Below, piece by piece: positions 27,624-38,110 of a stretch of 64,000 nucleotides of DNA. The position numbers and the translations under genes were made by a program. The first letter of the stretch is position 1. Every line of letters starts with the position of its first letter. This DNA is from Methylocystis sp. ATCC 49242 (GTDB lineage: Bacteria > Pseudomonadota > Alphaproteobacteria > Rhizobiales > Beijerinckiaceae), in NCBI RefSeq assembly GCF_000188155.2, contig NZ_KE124774.1, forward strand, positions 780,736 through 844,735. The letters are read 5' to 3'. The notes beneath the pieces were generated by a model. The model saw only the letters and a list, made by a program, of their open reading frames with translations, did no database searches and was not told the DNA's origin.

Positions 27624-29102
27624 TTATCGCGGCGACCGCATCAGGCGGATATCGAGATCGTTGACTTTCTTGCGAAGCGTGTTGCGATTTAGGCCCAGAA
27701 GCTCCGCGGCCTTGATCTGGTTGCCGCGCGTCGCCGCCAGGGCCGCGGAGATCAGGGGGATCTCGATCTCGCGGATGACGCGGTGATAGAGGCCCGGCGG
27801 CGGCAGGCCGTCGCCGCAATCGCGAAATAGCTTGGCGAGATGCTGCTCGACCGATGTCGCCAGCGTCTGTCCGTGCTCCAGCTCGCGCGGCGGCAGAGCG
27901 CCCCCCGAGGCCGCCGCCTTCTCGCCATTCGTCGCCTGCCGCAACTCGTGATCGAGTTCGACCTCGACCAGCGCTTCCGAGATCATCTCCTGCGGATGCA
28001 GCGCGGCGAGCCGGCGGATGAGATTTTCCAGCTCCCGGATGTTGCCCGGCCAGCGATATTTCTTCATGCGGTCGAGCGCCGCCTGCTCGATGTATTTTTG
28101 CGGCAGACCTTCGTTCACCGCCACCTTGAAGAAGTGGTTCACGAGATCGGGAATGTCCTCTGTGCGCTCGCGCAGCGGCGGCAGGCGCAGCGGCACCACG
28201 TTGAGGCGGAAGTACAGATCCTCGCGGAACAGGCCCTGCTGGATCAGGATCCGCAAATCCTTGTTGGTCGCGGCGATGATGCGGACATTCGTCTTGATCG
28301 GCGTGCGGCCGCCGACCGTCGTATATTCGCCCTGCTGCAGCACGCGCAGCAGACGTGTCTGCGCCTCCATCGGCATGTCGCCGATTTCGTCGAGGAACAG
28401 CGTGCCGCCCTCCGCCTGTTCGAATCGGCCGGCCGAGCGCTGGTTTGCGCCCGTAAAGGCTCCCTTCTCATGGCCGAACAGCTCGCTCTCGATAAGGTCG
28501 CGAGGGATTGCGGCCATATTGACGGCGACGAAGGGCCCCTTTTTACGCTTTCCGTAATCGTGAAGCGCGCGCGCGACGAGCTCCTTGCCGGTGCCGGATT
28601 CGCCGTTGATCATTACTGTAAGGTCGGTCTGCATCAGGCGGGCGAGAGAGCGGTAGATTTCCTGCATCGCCGGGGAGCGGCCGACGAGCGGCATCCCCTC
28701 GATCTCTTCAGGCGGGTGGTCTTCGCCGTTCTTTCGCGGCTCCGCCATGGCGCGGCCCACGATGCCGACGAGCTCCTTCAGGTCGAAAGGCTTCGGCAGA
28801 TAGTCGTAGGCTCCCCTTTCCGAGGCGCGTATCGCCGTCATGAAGGTGTTCTGCGCGCTCATGACGATGATCGGAAGCTCCGGCCGCAGCTTCTTGATGC
28901 GCGGCAGAAGTTCGAAAGCGTTTTCGTCCGGCATGACGACATCCGTCACGACGAGGTCGCCCTCGCCGGACTGCACCCAGCGCCACAGCGTCGCCGCCGT
29001 GCCGGTGGTGCGCACTTCATAGCCGGCGCGCGACAGCGCCTGAGCGACGACCGTCCGGATGGCGGAGTCGTCGTCGGCGACAAGGATTTCCCCACGGTTC
29101 AT
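27624..29102 (-). CDS. ntrC: Nitrogen regulation response regulator NtrC (GlnG)
   Basis: Sigma-54 activator of nitrogen-scavenging genes, 492 aa. The receiver domain contains DDDSAIR and the phospho-accepting D in [11 protein letters not shown]; the AAA+ domain has Walker A GESGTGKE, the sigma-54 contact loop GAFTGA in full, and Walker [10 protein letters not shown]; a Fis-type HTH ([17 protein letters not shown]) ends the protein. It follows ntrB by 28 bases. Confidence 0.97.
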   Translation of the reverse strand: MNRGEILVADDDSAIRTVVAQALSRAGYEVRTTGTAATLWRWVQSGEGDLVVTDVVMPDENAFELLPRIKKLRPELPIIVMSAQNTFMTAIRASERGAYDYLPKPFDLKELVGIVGRAMAEPRKNGEDHPPEEIEGMPLVGRSPAMQEIYRSLARLMQTDLTVMINGESGTGKELVARALHDYGKRKKGPFVAVNMAAIPRDLIESELFGHEKGAFTGANQRSAGRFEQAEGGTLFLDEIGDMPMEAQTRLLRVLQQGEYTTVGGRTPIKTNVRIIAATNKDLRILIQQGLFREDLYFRLNVVPLRLPPLRERTEDIPDLVNHFFKVAVNEGLPQKYIEQAALDRMKKYRWPGNIRELENLIRRLAALHPQEMISEALVEVELDHELRQATNGEKAAASGGALPPRELEHGQTLATSVEQHLAKLFRDCGDGLPPPGLYHRVIREIEIPLISAALAATRGNQIKAAELLGLNRNTLRKKVNDLDIRLMRSPR

Positions 29103-29130
29103 CGATGCGTTCTCCCGCGGTGGCGAAGCG

Positions 29131-30303
29131 TCACGAGCGACGCTCCTCCTGTTTGTTCGACTGCTTGACTCGGTACATGGGCATCAAAATTCGAAAGGTC
29201 GTGCGTCGGGGAAGGGATTCGCATTCAATAATGCCGCCGTGGTCGTTGACGATCTTCGCAACCAGTGCAAGACCGAGGCCAGTCCCCGAAGACTTCGTTG
29301 TGACAAAGGGGTCGAAGAGATGCGCGGCGATGTCGTCGGGCACGCCGGGACCGTTGTCGCGCACACAGAATTCCAGCGGCAGGCCAACGGGGCTCTTTTC
29401 CCCCATGGCGCGCAGACTTACGCCCGGCCTGAAGGCCGTGGAAAGCTCGATCTCTCCGTCGACCGCGTCTCCAATCGCTTCCGCCGCGTTTTTCACGAGA
29501 TTGAGAAAGGCCTGCACCAGTTGGTCGCGGTTGGCGTAGACCGGCGGCAGCGAGGGGTCGTAGTTCTCGACGAAACGCACCCGCCGCGCGAAGCCGCTCT
29601 GCGCCACCTGCTTCACATGGTCGAGCACGGAATGGATATTTACCTGCTCGCGCTTCAGCGGCCGCGCGTCGGAGAAGACCTCCATGCGGTCGACGAGCCG
29701 GACGATGCGGTCCGTTTCCTCGCAGATCAGCCGCGTCAGCGCCCGGTCGGCGTCGCCGAGGCCTGGCTCCAGCAATTGTGCGGCGCCACGAATTCCCGAT
29801 AAAGGGTTCTTGATTTCATGCGCCAGCATCGAGGCGAGCCCCGAAACAGAGCGAACTGCCCCGCGATGACTAAGCTGTCTGTCTATTTTATCGGCAATTG
29901 TACGTTCTTGCAGCACGACGAGCACAAGTCCGTCGCCATCCGGCAATGGCGCGCAGTGGACGTCGACGCGGCGTTCGCTGTCCTGACCCGGGCGGCCGAC
30001 GTCGACCTTGTATTCATTGATCGTCGCGCCGCGCTCGCGCACCTGCTGGATCAGCGTGATCAGCGGCGAGCCGAAGGGCAGCAGCTTGTCGATGTTCTGG
30101 CCGATGAGCAGCGGCTTGCCGAGTTCGAAAAAGGCTTCCGCCGCGGCGTTGGCGTCCTCGATCGTCCCATCTCGGGCGACGGTCAGGATCGCGTTCGGCA
30201 ACGCCTCCAGCACGGCTGCGCGACTCTGTCCGTCGAGCATCTTGAGCGGCGCGATCCCTTTTCGCGTCAGGCCGTCCCCGCCGAAACGATCGGAAATGCT
30301 CAT
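29131..30303 (-). CDS. ntrB: Nitrogen regulation sensor histidine kinase NtrB (GlnL)
   Basis: Soluble kinase/phosphatase that sets NtrC phosphorylation according to PII status. From the ATG at 30303 it is 390 aa: an N-terminal PAS domain ([13 protein letters not shown]), HisKA with the histidine in [13 protein letters not shown], and HATPase boxes [25 protein letters not shown] longer in-frame opening to 30687 runs inside dusB and is rejected. Its start overlaps the dusB stop (ATGA). Confidence 0.96.
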   Translation of the reverse strand: MSISDRFGGDGLTRKGIAPLKMLDGQSRAAVLEALPNAILTVARDGTIEDANAAAEAFFELGKPLLIGQNIDKLLPFGSPLITLIQQVRERGATINEYKVDVGRPGQDSERRVDVHCAPLPDGDGLVLVVLQERTIADKIDRQLSHRGAVRSVSGLASMLAHEIKNPLSGIRGAAQLLEPGLGDADRALTRLICEETDRIVRLVDRMEVFSDARPLKREQVNIHSVLDHVKQVAQSGFARRVRFVENYDPSLPPVYANRDQLVQAFLNLVKNAAEAIGDAVDGEIELSTAFRPGVSLRAMGEKSPVGLPLEFCVRDNGPGVPDDIAAHLFDPFVTTKSSGTGLGLALVAKIVNDHGGIIECESLPRRTTFRILMPMYRVKQSNKQEERRS

Positions 30304-31334
30304 GCAGCGGCCTCGCTCTCCTGCGTGGCGAAAATCGCGTCGATCAGACGCCCCGCCTCTTCCGGCGAGTTTGTGGTGACGAGCGCGCGGCGAAGTTGGG
30401 AGACCTGCTCGCAGGCGCCGCCGAAAGCTTCGTCGACATAGGCGGCAAGATGCTTGCGCGCGTGGCGCAGGCCGGCCTGCCCCATTTGCGACAGCAACCC
30501 TTCGAGATGTTCGCGCGCAATTGCGCCGCGCTCTTTCGATGAAGGCTGCGGACGCAGCCGGCCGGTGGCCAGATAATGCGAGATGTCGCCTACGAGCCAC
30601 GGACGGCCCTGCGCCGCGCGGCCGACCATCACGGCGTCGGCGCCGGATGCGCGCAGCATCTCCGCGGCGTCCCCGGCGCTCGCGCAATCGCCGTTGGCGA
30701 CCACCGGGATTTTGACCGCCTGCTTCACGGCGGCGATCGCCGCCCAGTCCGCGCGGCCCGTGTAGAATTGCTGGCGGGTTCTTCCGTGCACCGTGACAAG
30801 CGCCGCGCCCTCGCCCTCCGCGCGACGTGCCAGTTCGGGTGCGTTACGCGACGCGTCATCCCATCCAAGGCGCATTTTTATGCTTAACGGAATGCGTATG
30901 GCGGCCCGGGCGGCGGCGATCAGCGACGTGGCCTGATCGAGATCGCGCATCAACGCGGCGCCGGCGAGTCCGCCCGTGACGCGCTTGCAGGGACAGCCCA
31001 TGTTAATGTCGACCCATTGAGCCCCCGCCGCTTCGGCGTGGCGGGCGGCGGCGGCGATCTCCGTCGCGTCTCGGGCCGCGATCTGAATCACGCGCGGCGC
31101 CGAATTTGCCTCATCGTTGGAGCCGCTCAACCGCAGCGCCGTTTCCCGGTCGCCGCGCGCGACGCCGGCGGCGGTGATCATCTCGCTGATCGTCACCGAG
31201 GCGCCATAACGTTCGGCGATACGGCGCATGGCCGGGTCGGTGACGCCCGCCATCGGCGCCAGAAAAGCGCGGCCGGAGAGCGTTACGCCCCCCACGCGGA
31301 GGGGCTCCGCGCCTATTTTTTCGGCAGTATACAT
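30300..31334 (-). CDS. dusB: tRNA-dihydrouridine synthase DusB (NifR3)
   Basis: Flavoenzyme that reduces uridine to dihydrouridine in tRNA D-loops. The 344-aa protein starts at the ATG at 31334 with GGGCAGG upstream. Signature sequences are LAPMAGVTD, the active-site cysteine in [21 protein letters not shown] and NGDCAS (FMN phosphate binding). In alphaproteobacteria it heads the ntrBC operon, historically nifR3, as here. It is divergent from ispDF. Confidence 0.96.
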   Translation of the reverse strand: MYTAEKIGAEPLRVGGVTLSGRAFLAPMAGVTDPAMRRIAERYGASVTISEMITAAGVARGDRETALRLSGSNDEANSAPRVIQIAARDATEIAAAARHAEAAGAQWVDINMGCPCKRVTGGLAGAALMRDLDQATSLIAAARAAIRIPLSIKMRLGWDDASRNAPELARRAEGEGAALVTVHGRTRQQFYTGRADWAAIAAVKQAVKIPVVANGDCASAGDAAEMLRASGADAVMVGRAAQGRPWLVGDISHYLATGRLRPQPSSKERGAIAREHLEGLLSQMGQAGLRHARKHLAAYVDEAFGGACEQVSQLRRALVTTNSPEEAGRLIDAIFATQESEAAA

Positions 31335-31437
31335 CCTGCCCACACTATAAGCAGCCTTCTTCGCACTTGCAATATCCCACTTCGTCGCGGGAAGGCGCGT
31401 ATTTGACGCCGGGCCTGAAAACCGACACACAACGCGG

Positions 31438-32652
31438 ATGCTCGCCAGGACCCGATCTCCATCGATCGCAATTCTCGTCGTAGCCGGCGGACGCGGCTCG
31501 CGCGCCGGCGAAGGCTTGCCGAAACAATACAGAACGCTCGAAGGCCGGACGGTGCTTGCACGCACGCTTCGCGCCATGCGAGCCGGCGCGCCGGACGCTT
31601 CGCTGAAGGTCGTTATCCACCCCGACGACCGAGAGCTTTACGCACAATCCGTCGCGGAACTGGACGCCGCCGATCGCGCCGCCCTGTCGGAGGCCGCGCT
31701 TGGCGGCGCTACCCGGCAGGAGAGCGTCAGCAACGGGCTGGAGGCGATCGCCCGCGAGGGCGCGCCGGAGATCGTGCTGATTCACGACGCCGCCCGCCCC
31801 TTCGCGGACCCTGCCCTCATCGCTCGCGCGATCGAGGCGGCTCGCGCCCATGGCGCGGCCGTGCCGGGCGTGCCGCTCGCCGACACGGTGAAGGAGATCG
31901 ACGCGAACGGCTTCGTGGTCGCGACGCCCGACCGCGCGAGGCTGCGCGCCGTGCAGACCCCGCAATCCTTCCGTTTCGATCTCATCGTCGCAGCGCATCG
32001 GGCCGCCGCGGCCGGCGGGCGGGAATATACCGACGACGCCATGATCGCCGAGGCGGCCGGCCACGCCGTCCATGTCTTTCCGGGCGATGCGGCCAATTTC
32101 AAGCTCACTACGCCAGAGGATTTCGCCCGCGCCATGGACCAGCTGAAACAGCCTTCCCTCGCCAGCCTGCCGGACGTCCGGACAGGTCAGGGCTATGACG
32201 TCCACGCCTTTGCCGAAGGCGACAAGGTGTGGCTGGGCGGCGTCGCGATTCCGCATTCGCACGCCCTCGCCGGCCATTCCGACGCCGACGTTCTGATGCA
32301 CGCCATCACCGACGCCGTGCTCGGGGCGATCGCGGAGGGCGACATCGGCGCGCATTTCCCACCTTCCGACCCGCAATGGAAAGGCGCTGCTTCGTCCATC
32401 TTCCTCGCCCACGCCTGCAAGCTCGTGCGTGATCGCGGCGGCGCGATCGCGCATATCGATGCGACAGTGGTCTGCGAGGCGCCGAAGGTCGGTCCGCACC
32501 GCGACGCCATCCGCGAAAGCCTCGCGAGGATAATGGGAATGGACGTCGGCCGGGTGGCGATCAAGGCGACGACGACGGAGAAGCTGGGATTTACAGGGCG
32601 TCGCGAGGGCATCGCGGCGCTGGCGATCGCGACGGTGCGGCTGCCGGAGTAG
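31438..32652 (+). CDS. ispDF: Bifunctional IspD/IspF of the MEP isoprenoid pathway
   Basis: Fusion of two non-consecutive MEP-pathway enzymes, 404 aa. The N-terminal cytidylyltransferase (IspD, about residues 1-230) has [16 protein letters not shown] and HDAARPF; the C-terminal MECDP synthase (IspF, about 245-404) has GYDVHAF with metal ligands D and H, and [14 protein letters not shown]. Fused IspDF is common in alphaproteobacteria, epsilonproteobacteria and some others. It is divergent from dusB. Confidence 0.97.
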   Translation: MLARTRSPSIAILVVAGGRGSRAGEGLPKQYRTLEGRTVLARTLRAMRAGAPDASLKVVIHPDDRELYAQSVAELDAADRAALSEAALGGATRQESVSNGLEAIAREGAPEIVLIHDAARPFADPALIARAIEAARAHGAAVPGVPLADTVKEIDANGFVVATPDRARLRAVQTPQSFRFDLIVAAHRAAAAGGREYTDDAMIAEAAGHAVHVFPGDAANFKLTTPEDFARAMDQLKQPSLASLPDVRTGQGYDVHAFAEGDKVWLGGVAIPHSHALAGHSDADVLMHAITDAVLGAIAEGDIGAHFPPSDPQWKGAASSIFLAHACKLVRDRGGAIAHIDATVVCEAPKVGPHRDAIRESLARIMGMDVGRVAIKATTTEKLGFTGRREGIAALAIATVRLPE

Positions 32653-32995
32653 TTTTCGGCAATGGTGGAAGCATTCTTGCCCGTTTGCAGGAGGAAGGCG
32701 CCCCGCTCGCGCGGGCGACTCCGATGGAGACGAACGTCCTGACGCCTTCGACGCCAGATTATGAATCGGCTCGTTCCTCAGTTCTTAACGCGCGCGGGCG
32801 TCACCGAGAATGGATGTATCGAAATTCCCTTTCCGCGCAATCCCTTGCGCGCCACTCAAATTCCTAACGACGTAAAATCGGTTAACTTTACCCTCTTGCG
32901 GCAAAGTTGAAGACAATTGCGCTGATCCCGCGCATGTTTGGCGCAGATGGGGCGCGCGGCTGATGCGTCGAAATACTTTTGCGGAGAGCGCGGCA
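32653..32995. other. 343-base intergenic region before the acyltransferase gene
   Basis: No credible gene. The right part is less GC-rich than its surroundings and contains an imperfect inverted repeat around 32884-32909 (AACTTT ... AAAGTT). It probably holds the promoter of the next gene; no clear -35/-10 pair was chosen. Confidence 0.4.
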
Positions 32996-34099
32996 ATGCA
33001 GTCTCGATCGGGCGCGCAGGAGCGTGTGGATTGGGTCGATTACGCCAAGGGCTGGTGCATCATTCTCGTCGTGATGATGCATTCGACCCTCGGCGTCGAG
33101 GAATCGCTGGGCCGCGAGAGCTGGCTCAATGATTTCATCGACTGGGCGCGGCCGTTCCGCATGCCGGATTTCTTCCTCGTCGGCGGGCTTTTCCTGTCGC
33201 GAACGATCGACAGACCGTGGTGCGATTACCTCGACCGCAAGGTTCTCCACTTCGTTTATTTCTTCATGCTGTGGACGCTCATACAGGGCGCGCCCAAGCT
33301 CCTTTTCACGGAGGGCGCCGATCCGCTGGCGATCCTCCATGGTCTCGCCTTCGCGATGGTGGAGCCGTTCGGCACCCTGTGGTTCATCTATCTGCTGCCG
33401 ATCTTCTTCGTCGTCACGAAGGCGCTACGCCGCGCCGAGGTCGACGTGGTGCTTTTCCTTGCCGCGATGGCTCAGATCGCGGGAATCGAGACGCCCTCGA
33501 CGGTCGTCGACGAATTCGCGTCCCGCTATGTCTATTTTTACGCAGGCTACGCCTTTGCGCCCCAGATATTCGCATTTGCGGAGCGGGCGCGCGCAAATGT
33601 GCGCAAGACGATCGCAGCGCTGTTCCTCTGGGGCGTCGTGAACGGGCTTGCAGTGCGTTACGGCCTCGCTCCCCTGCCCGGCGTTTCGCTTGTTCTCGGC
33701 TTTGTCGGCGCCGCCGCGGTCGTCGCCTTCTCGGCGCTGCTCGCGCAGGCGCGCATCCTTCCCGTTCTGCCGGCGCTCGGCGCGCGCTCCATCGTTGTCT
33801 ACCTCGCCTTTTTCCTGCCGATGGCGATGACGCGCGTCGCGCTCGTAAAAAGCGGGCTGAACATGGACGCCGGTTTGATGGCGCTGATCGTGACCGCAAG
33901 CGCGATCAGCGTCCCGCTGGCGATGCGCCGTTTCACGCAGGGAACGCGGTTAGAATTTCTGTTCGAACGGCCTGCGTTCTTTCGCCTGCCCCGCGAGCCG
34001 CAGAGGCAGCCGCTGTACCTGAAGAGCGGTGACGAAAGCGAGAGGCGCGGCGACGCCTGGCCGTTCCGCCGGGACTGGGAGCACTCGACCCGGTTCTGA
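32996..34099 (+). CDS. Membrane acyltransferase-3 family protein
   Basis: Integral membrane protein, about 367 aa and ten hydrophobic segments. It begins with VDWVDYAKGWCIILVVMMHS, the family signature in which the histidine of the H-x(n)-R type motif acts in transfer of acyl groups to sugars, and continues with RPFRMPDFFLVGG. Members decorate surface polysaccharides, lipids or periplasmic glucans. The ATG at 32996 has GGAGAG seven bases upstream; 32963 is an alternative. The C-terminus is a charged cytoplasmic tail. The substrate is not known. Confidence 0.85.
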   Translation: MQSRSGAQERVDWVDYAKGWCIILVVMMHSTLGVEESLGRESWLNDFIDWARPFRMPDFFLVGGLFLSRTIDRPWCDYLDRKVLHFVYFFMLWTLIQGAPKLLFTEGADPLAILHGLAFAMVEPFGTLWFIYLLPIFFVVTKALRRAEVDVVLFLAAMAQIAGIETPSTVVDEFASRYVYFYAGYAFAPQIFAFAERARANVRKTIAALFLWGVVNGLAVRYGLAPLPGVSLVLGFVGAAAVVAFSALLAQARILPVLPALGARSIVVYLAFFLPMAMTRVALVKSGLNMDAGLMALIVTASAISVPLAMRRFTQGTRLEFLFERPAFFRLPREPQRQPLYLKSGDESERRGDAWPFRRDWEHSTRF

Positions 34100-34187
34100 A
34101 GCAACGCTCTGGCAAGTGCGCCTTGACAAGCGCCGCCGCCCTTTGCCGATAGTGCCGGCGCGCCTTTTGCGCTCCGAGCGCTGAAAA

Positions 34188-34610
34188 ATGATCCGTATCA
34201 CGCCGACGATATTTCTCGACGACTCCGAGCTCACGGAGGAATTCCTGCGCGCCTCGGGGCCCGGCGGCCAGAATGTGCAGAAGGTCGAAACGGCGGTGCG
34301 CCTCCGTTTCGACGCGCGCCGCTCCCCCAACCTGCCCGAATTCGTGCGCCTGCGGCTCGAGCGCCTCGCGGGAAAGCGGCTCACTAAGGACGGCGTGATC
34401 GTGATCGAGGCGCAGCGCTATCGCACGCAGGAGCGCAATCGCGCCGACGCGCTCGAGCGTCTCGTCGATCTGATCCGCGAAGCCGCCGCGCCCCCGCCTC
34501 CGCCACGGCGGAAGACCAAGCCGACATTGGGCTCGAAGATCCGGCGCCTCGAAGGCAAGAAGCTGCGCGGCGACGTGAAGGCGCTGCGCTCGAAACCGTC
34601 GCAGGATTGA
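34188..34610 (+). CDS. arfB: Alternative ribosome-rescue factor ArfB (YaeJ)
   Basis: Peptidyl-tRNA hydrolase acting on stalled ribosomes, 140 aa. The catalytic GGQ loop is in ASGPGGQNVQKVET (about residues 23-36), and the C-terminal tail is basic (RKTKPTLGSKIRRLEGKKLRG), as needed to enter the empty mRNA channel. It lacks the codon-recognition domain of release factors. It lies 9 bases before the next gene, likely in the same operon. Confidence 0.95.
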   Translation: MIRITPTIFLDDSELTEEFLRASGPGGQNVQKVETAVRLRFDARRSPNLPEFVRLRLERLAGKRLTKDGVIVIEAQRYRTQERNRADALERLVDLIREAAAPPPPPRRKTKPTLGSKIRRLEGKKLRGDVKALRSKPSQD

Positions 34611-34619
34611 GGATTTCCC

Positions 34620-35111
34620 ATGGAAAATATGATTTACGTAAAGGCTAATATGCTTGTCGTAAAAGCTAAAAGCGGCCGTTTACGCATCGCGACCGCCGAA
34701 TCCTGCACCGGCGGACTGGTCGCGGCGGCGATCACCGACGTTCCCGGCGCCTCGGAGGCGTTCGACCGCGGCTTCGTGACCTATTCCAACGCCGCGAAAC
34801 ACGACATGCTGGGTGTTGATGAGCGAATCATCGAGGCGCATGGCGCCGTGAGCGCCGAAACTGCGCGGGCGATGGCTCAGGGCGCGCTGGACCACTCCCT
34901 TGCCGACCTTGCGGTGGCGATTACGGGCGTCGCTGGCCCCGGCGGCGGATCAGCGGAAAAGCCGGTCGGGCTCGTGCATTTCGCCTGCGCGCGACGTGGC
35001 GAGGGCGTTACGCATGTGGAGCGGCGCTTCGGCCCCCTCTCCCGTCGGGAGATTCGGGACGCAGCGGTCGTTCAGGCGCTGGATTTGCTGATCGAGGCGG
35101 CGGCCGACTGA
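34620..35111 (+). CDS. pncC: Nicotinamide-nucleotide amidase (CinA C-terminal domain)
   Basis: Deamidates NMN to NaMN in pyridine-nucleotide recycling. This 163-aa protein is the stand-alone CinA C-terminal domain without the N-terminal MoaB-like part. It has AESCTGGLVAAAITDVPGAS with the catalytic serine and threonine, FVTYSNAAK, and AITGVAGPGGGSAEKPVG. Its first 20 residues are less conserved. It meets the following minus-strand gene tail to tail, with 1 base between the stop codons. Confidence 0.92.
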   Translation: MENMIYVKANMLVVKAKSGRLRIATAESCTGGLVAAAITDVPGASEAFDRGFVTYSNAAKHDMLGVDERIIEAHGAVSAETARAMAQGALDHSLADLAVAITGVAGPGGGSAEKPVGLVHFACARRGEGVTHVERRFGPLSRREIRDAAVVQALDLLIEAAAD

Positions 35112-35112
35112 T

Positions 35113-35583
35113 TTACCTCCGGCCGTAGACTTCGTCGGCGCGCTTCGCGAAGGCGTCGGCATATTTCTGAAAGGCCTTGTCGAACATCGCGCCCATGACC
35201 AGACCAAGGGCCATGCTCTTGAATTCATAAGCAATAAAGAAATCCACCAGAGAGCGCGGCCTGCCGTCCGGACCCGGAGCCTCCTCCCGGAAGGTCCACC
35301 GGTTGTCCAGCTTCCGGAACGGGCCGTCTATATAGTCGACCCTGACTTCGAGCTTGTTTGCGTCGCAGGTCACACGGCTCGAATAGCGCTCGCATATCGC
35401 CTTGAAGCCGACCTGCATCTCCGCGACAAGTTCTTCGACGCCCGGCGCCGTCTGCTTGCGACTGCGCACCCGCATGCCTTCACAGAGCGGCACGAACTGC
35501 GGATAGGCCTCCACGTTGCAGACCAGTCTGAACATGTCGGCGGCGCTGTGCGCGACGTGGCGGCGGTTTCGAAAGCTCTTCAT
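35113..35583 (-). CDS. RatA/Coq10-like START-domain protein
   Basis: A 156-aa single-domain protein of the polyketide-cyclase/START fold: HSAADMFRLVCNVEAYPQFVP at the N-terminus, LVAEMQVGFKAICERYSSRV in the middle and ALGLVMGAMFDKAF at the end. In mitochondria Coq10 binds coenzyme Q; in E. coli the related RatA was reported to inhibit ribosome-subunit joining. In alphaproteobacteria a ubiquinone role is the more likely one, by inference. It often neighbours lipA, as it does here within about 1.2 kb. Confidence 0.88.
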   Translation of the reverse strand: MKSFRNRRHVAHSAADMFRLVCNVEAYPQFVPLCEGMRVRSRKQTAPGVEELVAEMQVGFKAICERYSSRVTCDANKLEVRVDYIDGPFRKLDNRWTFREEAPGPDGRPRSLVDFFIAYEFKSMALGLVMGAMFDKAFQKYADAFAKRADEVYGRR

Positions 35584-35727
35584 GAAGCGATGCTCTTAAA
35601 GCATTTGGGCGGGCGATGAAAAGCGCGGCGCGGCGAAGCTTGCCGACCGGGGACGGAGCTATAATTTCCAATGGTTGCTGAAAACGCGAACTTAGGTCGC
35701 TCCTCACGAATCCGATGGGAGAGAAAC

Positions 35728-36222
35728 ATGGCGAACAAGTCCAATTTCACGGCGGATGAATGGAAAAAGATTTTGGAAGCCCCGCTCCTTGCGGGGTTCG
35801 CGGTCAGTGCGGGCGATCCGAGCGGGTTCATCGGCACGCTTCAGGAGGGATTGGCCAGCGCCAAGGCGCTCGCGGCCGCCAAGGCCGACCCCGGCGCGGA
35901 CGAACTCATCAAGGCCGTGGTCGAGGATTTGCTCACGCCAGAAGGGCGCACGGCGGCCAGAGACGGCGTCAAGGAACTCATCCAGGGCGCGCAGCTCGGC
36001 GAGATCAAGACGCGCGCGCTGGCCGAACTCGGCCGCACCGCCGCAATCCTGAATTCGAAGACCCCCAACGAGGCCAAGGCTTTCAAGAACTGGCTCAATC
36101 ACATCGCCAATATGGTGGCCGAGGCGGGCACCGAGGGGGGCTTCCTCGGCTTCGGCGGCGTGAAGGTCACCGACTCCGAACGCGCTACGCTCGCCGAAAT
36201 CGCTTCGGCCCTCGGCGCGTAG
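35728..36222 (+). CDS. Conserved hypothetical protein, 164 aa
   Basis: Largely alpha-helical soluble protein (NFTADEWKKILEAPLLAGFAVSA... ) with no signal peptide. The C-terminal part contains NWLNHIANMVAEAGTEGGFLGFGGVKVTDSE. The ATG at 35728 is preceded by GGGAGAG. Similar proteins are common in alphaproteobacteria and cyanobacteria, but no function is known to me. Confidence 0.75.
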   Translation: MANKSNFTADEWKKILEAPLLAGFAVSAGDPSGFIGTLQEGLASAKALAAAKADPGADELIKAVVEDLLTPEGRTAARDGVKELIQGAQLGEIKTRALAELGRTAAILNSKTPNEAKAFKNWLNHIANMVAEAGTEGGFLGFGGVKVTDSERATLAEIASALGA

Positions 36223-36226
36223 CGAC

Positions 36227-36262
36227 AAAAAATTGGCGGCGCAGTCGAAAAGACGCGCCGCC
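36227..36262 (-). terminator. Terminator of the Flp pilin gene
   Basis: On the minus strand, GGCGGCGC and GCGCCGCC form an 8-bp stem with a 12-base loop, followed by AATTTTTTG. It lies about 55 bases after the pilin stop codon. Confidence 0.75.
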
Positions 36263-36316
36263 GGGATGATTGTCAGCTCTTCCCGCCGGCCGCTCCGCCG
36301 GCGATGCGAGCAGCTC

Positions 36317-36481
36317 TCAGGCGAGGTTACCAGAGACCTTCGCGAAGGTGCCCGACAGATTGGTGCCGAGCGCGCGGACGCCAGCAATGATGGCGACGCC
36401 GATCAGCGAGGCGATGAGGCCATATTCGATCGCGGTGGCGCCGGACTCGTCGCGGATGAAGGTCTTGAGATACTTCGTCAT
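36317..36481 (-). CDS. Flp/Fap-type IVb pilin, 54 aa
   Basis: Very short gene. The protein begins MTKYLKTFIRDESGATAIEYGLI: a basic leader ending in G15 (in ESGA), then the ATAIEYGLIA segment with the conserved glutamate and the hydrophobic helix typical of Flp pilins. A prepilin peptidase would process it after the glycine. GAGGAGC precedes the ATG. The rest of a tad/cpa locus is not in this window, so this is an isolated pilin gene with its own terminator. Confidence 0.93.
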   Translation of the reverse strand: MTKYLKTFIRDESGATAIEYGLIASLIGVAIIAGVRALGTNLSGTFAKVSGNLA

Positions 36482-36764
36482 GGAGCTGCTCCTCTTGCGT
36501 GTTTCAAATCAGGCGGGCTGCTTTCCAGAACAGTCGGCCGCTCACCTGCGTGAATGGATACAGCCAAGCTTGCGAAGCATTGGTTAATGCGTGAGCGCGG
36601 TTTCCCCGGGTCGACGCAATAACTGTTCCGATTTCGCTTTATGATTTCCGATTGGTTGCCGGGATTGCGTGTGGCTGGAAGCTCTCGGCGCCGGGAGCAA
36701 GGGCAAAAGCGCTTTACGCCGGCGTCTTTGCTGACGCCTGTTCGCCCGCCGATCAAACGGCGGA

Positions 36765-37757
36765 TCAGGGCTGACTGGCGCCTTCCGCTGTAGTCCGCGA
36801 AGCGCGCAACGCCCGAAGCCGCTCGAAATCCTCGCCCGCGTGATGGGAGGAGCGGGTGAGCGGAGACGCCGCCACATAGGTGAACCCTTTGGCGTAAGCC
36901 ATTGTTTTATAGGCTTCGAACTCCTCGGGCGTCACGTAACGGGCGACCGGATGGTGTTTGCGGGTCGGCTGCAGATATTGACCGAGCGTGATGAAATCGA
37001 CATCCGCCGAGCGCATGTCGTCCATCACCTGCATGACCTCGTTCCGGGTCTCGCCCAGCCCGAGCATCATGCCTGATTTCGTGAACAGCTCCGGATTAAG
37101 CTCCTTGGCCCGCTGGAGGAGGCGCAGCGAGTGAAAGTAGCGCGCCCCCGGGCGCACGGTCACATAGAGCGAGGGCACGGTCTCGAGGTTGTGGTTGAAG
37201 ACGTCTGGCGCGGCCTCGACAACCTGCTCCAGCGCGCCCGGCTTTCGCAGGAAGTCGGGGGTCAGAACCTCTATCGTCGTTTCCGGACAGGTCTCGCGGA
37301 TCGCCATGATGGTCCGCGCGAAATGCGCAGCGCCACCGTCCGGGAGGTCGTCGCGGTCGACCGATGTGACGACCACGTGAGAGAGACCGAGCGCGCGAGT
37401 GGCCAGCGCCACCCTGCCCGGCTCGCTGGCGTCCAGCGGCGCCGGCAGGCCGGTCGCGACATTGCAGAAGGCGCAGGCGCGGGTGCAGACCTCGCCCATG
37501 ATCATGAAAGTGGCGTGCTTCTTTTCCCAGCACTCGCCGATATTCGGACAGGCCGCCTCCTGGCAGACGGTCGCCAGCCCTGAGCCTTTCAGCAGCGCGC
37601 TGGTTTCGCCCCAGGCGGCCGAGCCCGGCGCCTTGACCCTTATCCACGGAGGCTTGCGCAAGACCGGCTGGTCTGGCCGGGCGGCCTTCTCGGGGTGGCG
37701 CAATTCCGCCGGGGTCTTTCGGCGCGGATCGTTGTTCAGCAGATCTAGGACGGTCAC
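36765..37757 (-). CDS. lipA: Lipoyl synthase
   Basis: Radical-SAM enzyme that inserts two sulfurs into octanoyl groups on lipoate-dependent dehydrogenases. The 330-aa protein starts at a GTG at 37757 following GGGGGA. It has the auxiliary-cluster motif [12 protein letters not shown] (C-x4-C-x5-C), the radical-SAM motif CTRACAFC (C-x3-C-x2-C), and the terminal SSHHAGED with the cluster-ligating serine nearby (RSSHHAG). The much longer frame upstream to 38240 is not used. Confidence 0.97.
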   Translation of the reverse strand: MTVLDLLNNDPRRKTPAELRHPEKAARPDQPVLRKPPWIRVKAPGSAAWGETSALLKGSGLATVCQEAACPNIGECWEKKHATFMIMGEVCTRACAFCNVATGLPAPLDASEPGRVALATRALGLSHVVVTSVDRDDLPDGGAAHFARTIMAIRETCPETTIEVLTPDFLRKPGALEQVVEAAPDVFNHNLETVPSLYVTVRPGARYFHSLRLLQRAKELNPELFTKSGMMLGLGETRNEVMQVMDDMRSADVDFITLGQYLQPTRKHHPVARYVTPEEFEAYKTMAYAKGFTYVAASPLTRSSHHAGEDFERLRALRASRTTAEGASQP

Positions 37758-37780
37758 GGCAATCCCCCGTGCGCCATAAC

Positions 37781-38110
37781 TTAGGCGCGCGGGCGGTGAA
37801 CCGCAATGTGATCGTCTTCCTCCGGCCGCGGATGGAGCCGACGCCAAACGTGTGCCATGAGCGCCGCCCCGGCCATGGCCGCCAAAAGCTGCCCCGGGCC
37901 GCCACGCGGCTCCTGCCCGAGAAGGTGGGTCGCTTCGGCGCCCAGCCAGGCGCCCCAGACGCCGACCATCGCGATTGTCGCAAGCCAGCAACTGAACGCG
38001 CAAGGTCGCGCCATCAACCAGCCGACAATCGAGCCCAGCAGCGCGAGTGCGATGAATTGAACATTCGCGGATATGTTCGTGCCGAACGCCGCGGTGAGGA
38101 TCGAGTCCAT
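37781..38110 (-). CDS. Small membrane protein, 109 aa (possible GlsB/YeaQ-like)
   Basis: Contains three hydrophobic segments: [35 protein letters not shown] and [17 protein letters not shown], then a charged tail. The first ([11 protein letters not shown]) resembles the GlsB/YeaQ/YmgE stress-response membrane family, but the match is only a short pattern. It lies 23 bases before lipA on the same strand, so the two may be cotranscribed. Confidence 0.6.
   Translation of the reverse strand: MDSILTAAFGTNISANVQFIALALLGSIVGWLMARPCAFSCWLATIAMVGVWGAWLGAEATHLLGQEPRGGPGQLLAAMAGAALMAHVWRRLHPRPEEDDHIAVHRPRA

Noticed and set aside
29131-30687. Extended 518-aa version of NtrB
   Set aside because: The extra N-terminus lies inside dusB in another frame and is low-complexity Arg-rich; the ATGA-coupled ATG at 30303 is the natural start.
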